Source: Micromonospora sp. NBRC 110009 (GTDB taxonomy: Bacteria; Actinomycetota; Actinomycetes; Mycobacteriales; Micromonosporaceae). Taken from it: a stretch of 64,000 nt of DNA. Both the position numbers and the translations under genes were made by a program. A model generated the notes under the pieces. It was not told the DNA's origin, searched no databases, and was given only the letters and a program-made list of their open reading frames with translations. The DNA lies in assembly GCF_030518795.1 (NCBI RefSeq), contig NZ_CP130427.1, positions 1,426,001 through 1,490,000 on the forward strand, written 5' to 3'. Below are positions 61,062 through 64,000 of this stretch, piece by piece; positions within the stretch are counted from its first letter, which is position 1; the number at the start of each line of letters is the position of its first letter.

Positions 61062-62039
61062 ATGAGCAAAAGAGGAGGACGCCGCCGCGCTGTGCTGCTG
61101 GTGGCGCTGGGTGTGATGGCGGTGCTGGCCGCGGGGGCGTGCAGTGCCGGCGGCGGCGACAACGCCGGGACTTCCGGCGCGGCCCCGGCGGCGGGCGGGG
61201 ACGCCGGCGCCGGGGTGGCCCAGGACAAGGCGGCTCCGGCCCAGACCGGCGGTGCGGACCTGCGGGTCGACCAGCGGTCGATCATCTACACCGGAACGAT
61301 GCAGGTCCGGGTGGACGACGTGGAACGGGCGGCCCGGGAGGCGACCGCGGCGGTGACCGCCGCGGGCGGTTTCGTCGGGGGCGACCAGCGGCAGAGCGAG
61401 TCGGCGGACGCGCGGGCCGAGTTGACCCTGCGGGTGCCGGCGGACCGGTTCACCGCGGTCATCGACCAGTTGGCCCGGCTCGGCCGGCAGGAGCGGCGCG
61501 AGGTACGCACCGAGGACGTCACCGAGGAGACCGTCGACCTGGACGCCCGGATCGCCACCCAGCGCGCCCGGGTGGACAGCGCCCGGAAGCTGCTCGCCCG
61601 GGCCACCTCGATCAACGAGCTGGTCACCCTGGAGAACGAGGTGGGCCGGCGGGAGGCCGACCTGGCCTCGCTGGAGGCGAAGAAGCGCCGGCTGGCCGAC
61701 CTGACCGCACTCTCCACGATCACGGTGACGTTCCTCGGCACCGACGCGTCGACCGCCGCGAAGGAGAGCGACCTGGGCTTCCTGGTCGGGCTGCGGGGCG
61801 GCTGGGAGGCGTTCCTCGGCTCGCTGAACGTGGCGCTCACCGTGCTGGGTGCGGTGCTGCCGTTCGTGATGGTGATCGGCGTACCGGTGGCGTTGCTGGT
61901 GTGGTGGTCGCGCCGACGGCGGGCGCGGCGGACGCCGCCGGCCGGTCCGGCGCCGATGGTGCCGGCACCGGCCGGTCCGGTGGGTGGCCCGACGCCTAGC
62001 GGGCCGCCGCCACTGCCCGCAACGCGGTCTGCACCATGA
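61062..62039 (+). CDS. DUF4349 lipoprotein
   Basis: 325 residues from ATG 61062 (GGAGCGGGGAG upstream). Signal peptide with lipobox GACS (about residue 27), a Gly/Ala linker, then the DUF4349 domain: RSIIYTGTMQVRVDDVERAAREAT, a coiled coil in the middle (RVDSARKLLARATSINELVTLENEVGRREADL), and LSTITVTFLG. One C-terminal transmembrane helix (VLGAVLPFVMVIGVPVALLVWW) and a Pro-rich tail follow. Function unknown. Overlaps the convergent amidohydrolase gene by 44 bp. Confidence 0.9.
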   Translation: MSKRGGRRRAVLLVALGVMAVLAAGACSAGGGDNAGTSGAAPAAGGDAGAGVAQDKAAPAQTGGADLRVDQRSIIYTGTMQVRVDDVERAAREATAAVTAAGGFVGGDQRQSESADARAELTLRVPADRFTAVIDQLARLGRQERREVRTEDVTEETVDLDARIATQRARVDSARKLLARATSINELVTLENEVGRREADLASLEAKKRRLADLTALSTITVTFLGTDASTAAKESDLGFLVGLRGGWEAFLGSLNVALTVLGAVLPFVMVIGVPVALLVWWSRRRRARRTPPAGPAPMVPAPAGPVGGPTPSGPPPLPATRSAP

Positions 62040-63255
62040 GGCGCACGCCGACCGGGATGGCGCGCTCGTCCACGTCGAAGGAGGCCCGGTGCAGGTCCAC
62101 GTTGGGACCGTTCCGGCCGACCCCGAGGCGGGCGAGCGCGCCCGGCACGTGCTCCAGGTACCAGGAGAAGTCCTCGCCGCCCATGCTCTGCGGGGTCTCG
62201 GCGATCCCCTCGGGGCCGAGGGCCGCGGCGGTGGCGGCGGTGAGCACGCCGATGGCGCGCGCGTCGTTGCTGACCGGCGGCCGGCCGCGCAGGTACTCCA
62301 GGTCCACCGTGGCGCCGGTGGGGGCGATGACGTCCCGGACCACCTGCGCCACGATCTTCGGGGCCTGTTCCCAGGTGTCGCGGTCCATCACCCGCAGGGT
62401 GCCGGCGGCGCAGGCCTCGGAGGGGATGACGTTGTAGCGGGTGCCGGCCGACGCGTGGCCGAACACCAGCAGCAGTCCGCTGTTGGCCGGCACCCGGCGG
62501 CTGACCAGGGCCGGCACCTCGGTGACCAGCCGGCCGAGCGCGTCGACCAGGTCCACGGTGAGGTGTGGGCGGGCGGTGTGCCCGCCCGGGCCGGTGAGCC
62601 GGACGGTGACGTTGTCGGCGGCGGCGGTGATCGGGCCGACGCGCAGGCCCACCTTGCCGACCGGGAGGTTCGGGTCGCAGTGGACGGCGAAGATCTGCAC
62701 CACGTCGTCCAGCCCGCCGGCCTCGATGACCTCCAGCGAGCCGCAGGGCAGGATCTCCTCGGCCGGCTGGAAGATCAGCCGGATCCGGCCGTCGAGCTCG
62801 CCCAGGTCGGCGAGCTGGGCGAGCAGCATGCCGACGCCGAGCAGCACGGTGGTGTGCACGTCGTGCCCGCAGGCGTGGCAGGCCCCGTCGACCGTGGACC
62901 GGTACGGCACGTCCTTCGGGTCGGTCAGCGGCAGCGCGTCGATGTCGGCGCGGAGCGCGATCACCGGGCCGTCCGGGCGCCCGTCGATGTCGCAGATGAC
63001 GCCGTTGCCCTTGGGCAGCAGCCGCGGCTTCAGCCCGGCGAGGGAGAGCTCCCGGTGGATCAGGGCGGCCGTCTCGAACTCCTCGCCCGACAGCTCCGGG
63101 TGGGAGTGGATGTGACGGCGGGTGGCGATGAGCCCGGGTACCCGCAGGGCGAGCAGGTGGTCCAGCTCGAAGGGCAGGGACTGGGACCCGGTTGGCGTCG
63201 TCGGCCAGGACGACGCCAGTGGGCTGCTCGAAGGCAGCGTCAACGCACTCGTCAC
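61996..63255 (-). CDS. M20-family amidohydrolase
   Basis: 419 residues from GTG 63255. Metallo-aminoacylase/carboxypeptidase fold: RRHIHSHPELSGEEFETAALI, VIALRADIDALPLTD, DGACHACGHDVHTTVLLG (metal Cys/His), FQPAEEILPCG, the dimerisation domain with GPGGHTARPHLTVD, and SMGGEDFSWYLEHVPG. Comparable to AmiA/AmiB (Rv3305c/Rv3306c), which also neighbour lpdA in mycobacteria. The frame is open to ATG 63441, behind AGGAGGT, but those 62 codons use rare codons heavily; I treat them as leader. Confidence 0.9.
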   Translation of the reverse strand: MTSALTLPSSSPLASSWPTTPTGSQSLPFELDHLLALRVPGLIATRRHIHSHPELSGEEFETAALIHRELSLAGLKPRLLPKGNGVICDIDGRPDGPVIALRADIDALPLTDPKDVPYRSTVDGACHACGHDVHTTVLLGVGMLLAQLADLGELDGRIRLIFQPAEEILPCGSLEVIEAGGLDDVVQIFAVHCDPNLPVGKVGLRVGPITAAADNVTVRLTGPGGHTARPHLTVDLVDALGRLVTEVPALVSRRVPANSGLLLVFGHASAGTRYNVIPSEACAAGTLRVMDRDTWEQAPKIVAQVVRDVIAPTGATVDLEYLRGRPPVSNDARAIGVLTAATAAALGPEGIAETPQSMGGEDFSWYLEHVPGALARLGVGRNGPNVDLHRASFDVDERAIPVGVRLMVQTALRAVAAAR

Positions 63256-63540
63256 GTCGAATTCTCGATCACTAGAGATGGATGGATCATCGGGGAGAAC
63301 AGCAGACAGCCTAGACCTCCGCCGGTGACGCTGCGCAACATCTTTCGGGTAGCGGTCGGACCGCACAGCGTCACGAATCCCCTGGTGGGAGGGTTCCAAA
63401 ATCTGCGGGACAGCAGGTAGATCGCGGTTGAACGACGTCATCTGCCCCACACCTCCTACAACGCGTAACCGATTCAACGGTCACCAAAACCCGGGCCGCC
63501 GTTCCGAATTGTCGCATTAGTCGCGGCAATTAACTGCCGC
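63256..63540 (-). promoter_or_regulatory. Structured leader of the amidohydrolase gene
   Basis: The minus-strand leader holds a large hairpin (GTGACGCTGCGCA 63325-63337 with CGCACAGCGTCAC 63362-63374, 11 of 13 paired). A competing GCGGTC-G-GACCGC (63352-63364) overlaps it. Upstream are a hairpin GCGGCA-N6-TGCCGC (63523-63540) and AGGAGGT at about 63450. The overlap of the two hairpins would allow switching. The rest of the gap to 63852 shows no gene. Confidence 0.4.
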
Positions 63541-63852
63541 TCGGACAATTGCGTGACAACGCTCGGCTGTCGGGCGACCCCCGAGGGTGACATGGTGGTC
63601 GGGAGTCCGACCGCACACGCTGTCCGTCCCGATCACCGATCGGGTTACCCGCATTCCCGATCCGCACACGCACCCGGGCGACGGGCCCCACTGCCCCAAC
63701 GACCGGACGGACGGGCCGGGCGTCGTCGCCCGGGAGGTCCGCACCGAGCCGTCGCCGCCCCCGCCCGCATGCGGGGAGACCATCGACTGTACGCCGCCAC
63801 GGCCGCCGTGACGAGATCGTCCGCCCAGGTCAGACGCGATCCGGACAGACCA

Positions 63853-63877
63853 GGGCGGCCCGCGCCGCGGACCGCCC
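63853..63877 (-). terminator. Terminator of the mutase gene
   Basis: GGGCGG-c-CCGCG and CGCGG-a-CCGCCC pair with one mismatch, 10 nt past the mutase stop. Confidence 0.65.
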
Positions 63878-63886
63878 CCGGAGCCG

Positions 63887-64000
63887 TCAGAACCGGTCGC
63901 TCGGCCGGTACGTCCCCCACACGTCGCGCAGCGTCCCGCAGACCTCGCCGACCGTGGCCCGGACGCGCAGCGCCTCCTTCATCGGGTAGAGCACGTTCCC
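63887..64000 (-). CDS. Acyl-CoA (methylmalonyl-CoA) mutase large subunit family, C-terminal end
   Basis: Only the last 37 residues are inside the window, ending TGA at 63887. They read GNVLYPMKEALRVRATVGEV, then CGTLRDVWGTYRPSDRF, which matches the end of the substrate-binding subunit of B12-dependent acyl-CoA mutases of the MeaA/MCM type. If this is methylmalonyl-CoA mutase, it would interconvert the product of the carboxylase encoded at 25.7 and 44.0 kb with succinyl-CoA. Which acyl-CoA it uses cannot be told from this fragment. Confidence 0.8.
   Translation of the reverse strand, partial: GNVLYPMKEALRVRATVGEVCGTLRDVWGTYRPSDRF

Noticed and set aside
63256..63441. In-frame N-terminal extension of the amidohydrolase from ATG 63441
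   Set aside because: Although AGGAGGT precedes it, codon use is unlike this genome and the family normally starts near 63255. Kept as a leader element and reported as a finding.

Overview
The window is high-GC (roughly 70-73%) actinobacterial chromosome. Protein similarities, GTG starts, leaderless promoters and palindromic intergenic repeats point to Micromonosporaceae, most likely Micromonospora or a close relative; this assignment is inference. I see no IS element, CRISPR array, rRNA or tRNA gene.

Region 1 (1-17.3 kb). After the 3' end of a secreted subtilase come ispH, xseA-xseB, a lipoprotein, a DUF4245 protein, glpX and a DMT-type exporter. This matches, from memory, the M. tuberculosis Rv1086-Rv1110 neighbourhood (Z-prenyl synthase, phoH2, glpX, DUF4245, xseB/xseA, lytB2). 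Next are a divergent SDR/TetR pair, a ferredoxin-NADP reductase, a rhomboid protease, a lytic transglycosylase behind a CRP-like site, PhoH, small unknown proteins around an XRE regulator, and otsB.

Region 2 (17.3-24.6 kb). A cis-prenyl synthase, a geranylgeranyl-reductase-family flavoprotein, an integral membrane protein, GTP-dependent pckA (CRP-like site upstream), two GtrA membrane proteins and a PH-domain protein.

Region 3 (24.7-45.8 kb). The acyl-CoA carboxylase neighbourhood (birA, accD, accE, maf, accA) keeps the M. tuberculosis Rv3277-Rv3285 order but is opened by two blocks. Between accD and accE lie a sigma factor with a membrane partner, a PanE-like reductase, a methyltransferase, an M50 protease, Uma2, a GH25 lysozyme and a Ser/Thr kinase. 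Between accE and maf lies a three-gene type VII secretion cassette: a YxxxD-bearing substrate, a Pro-rich PPE-like protein and a mycosin. Between maf and accA lie an O-methyltransferase, an MFS transporter and a PadR-controlled Drr-type ABC exporter.

Region 4 (45.9-64 kb). guaB1, divergent TetR and MarR regulators, a heterodimeric ABC exporter translationally coupled to MarR, and a threonyl-tRNA synthetase paralogue without its N-terminal domains. Its 5' leader carries a 17-codon peptide with three consecutive Thr codons followed by a strong hairpin, which looks like a ribosome-mediated attenuator. Then come DedA, DUF998, LpdA, a gamma-glutamylcyclotransferase, a minus-strand run (MBL hydrolase, coiled-coil protein, SCO6745-like, GNAT), a DUF4349 lipoprotein, an M20 amidohydrolase with a structured leader, and the 3' end of an acyl-CoA mutase gene.

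The most notable item is the Thr attenuator upstream of the truncated ThrRS paralogue (53.74-53.90 kb). The orphan type VII cassette inside the carboxylase locus and the palindromic repeats that supply gene stop codons come next.
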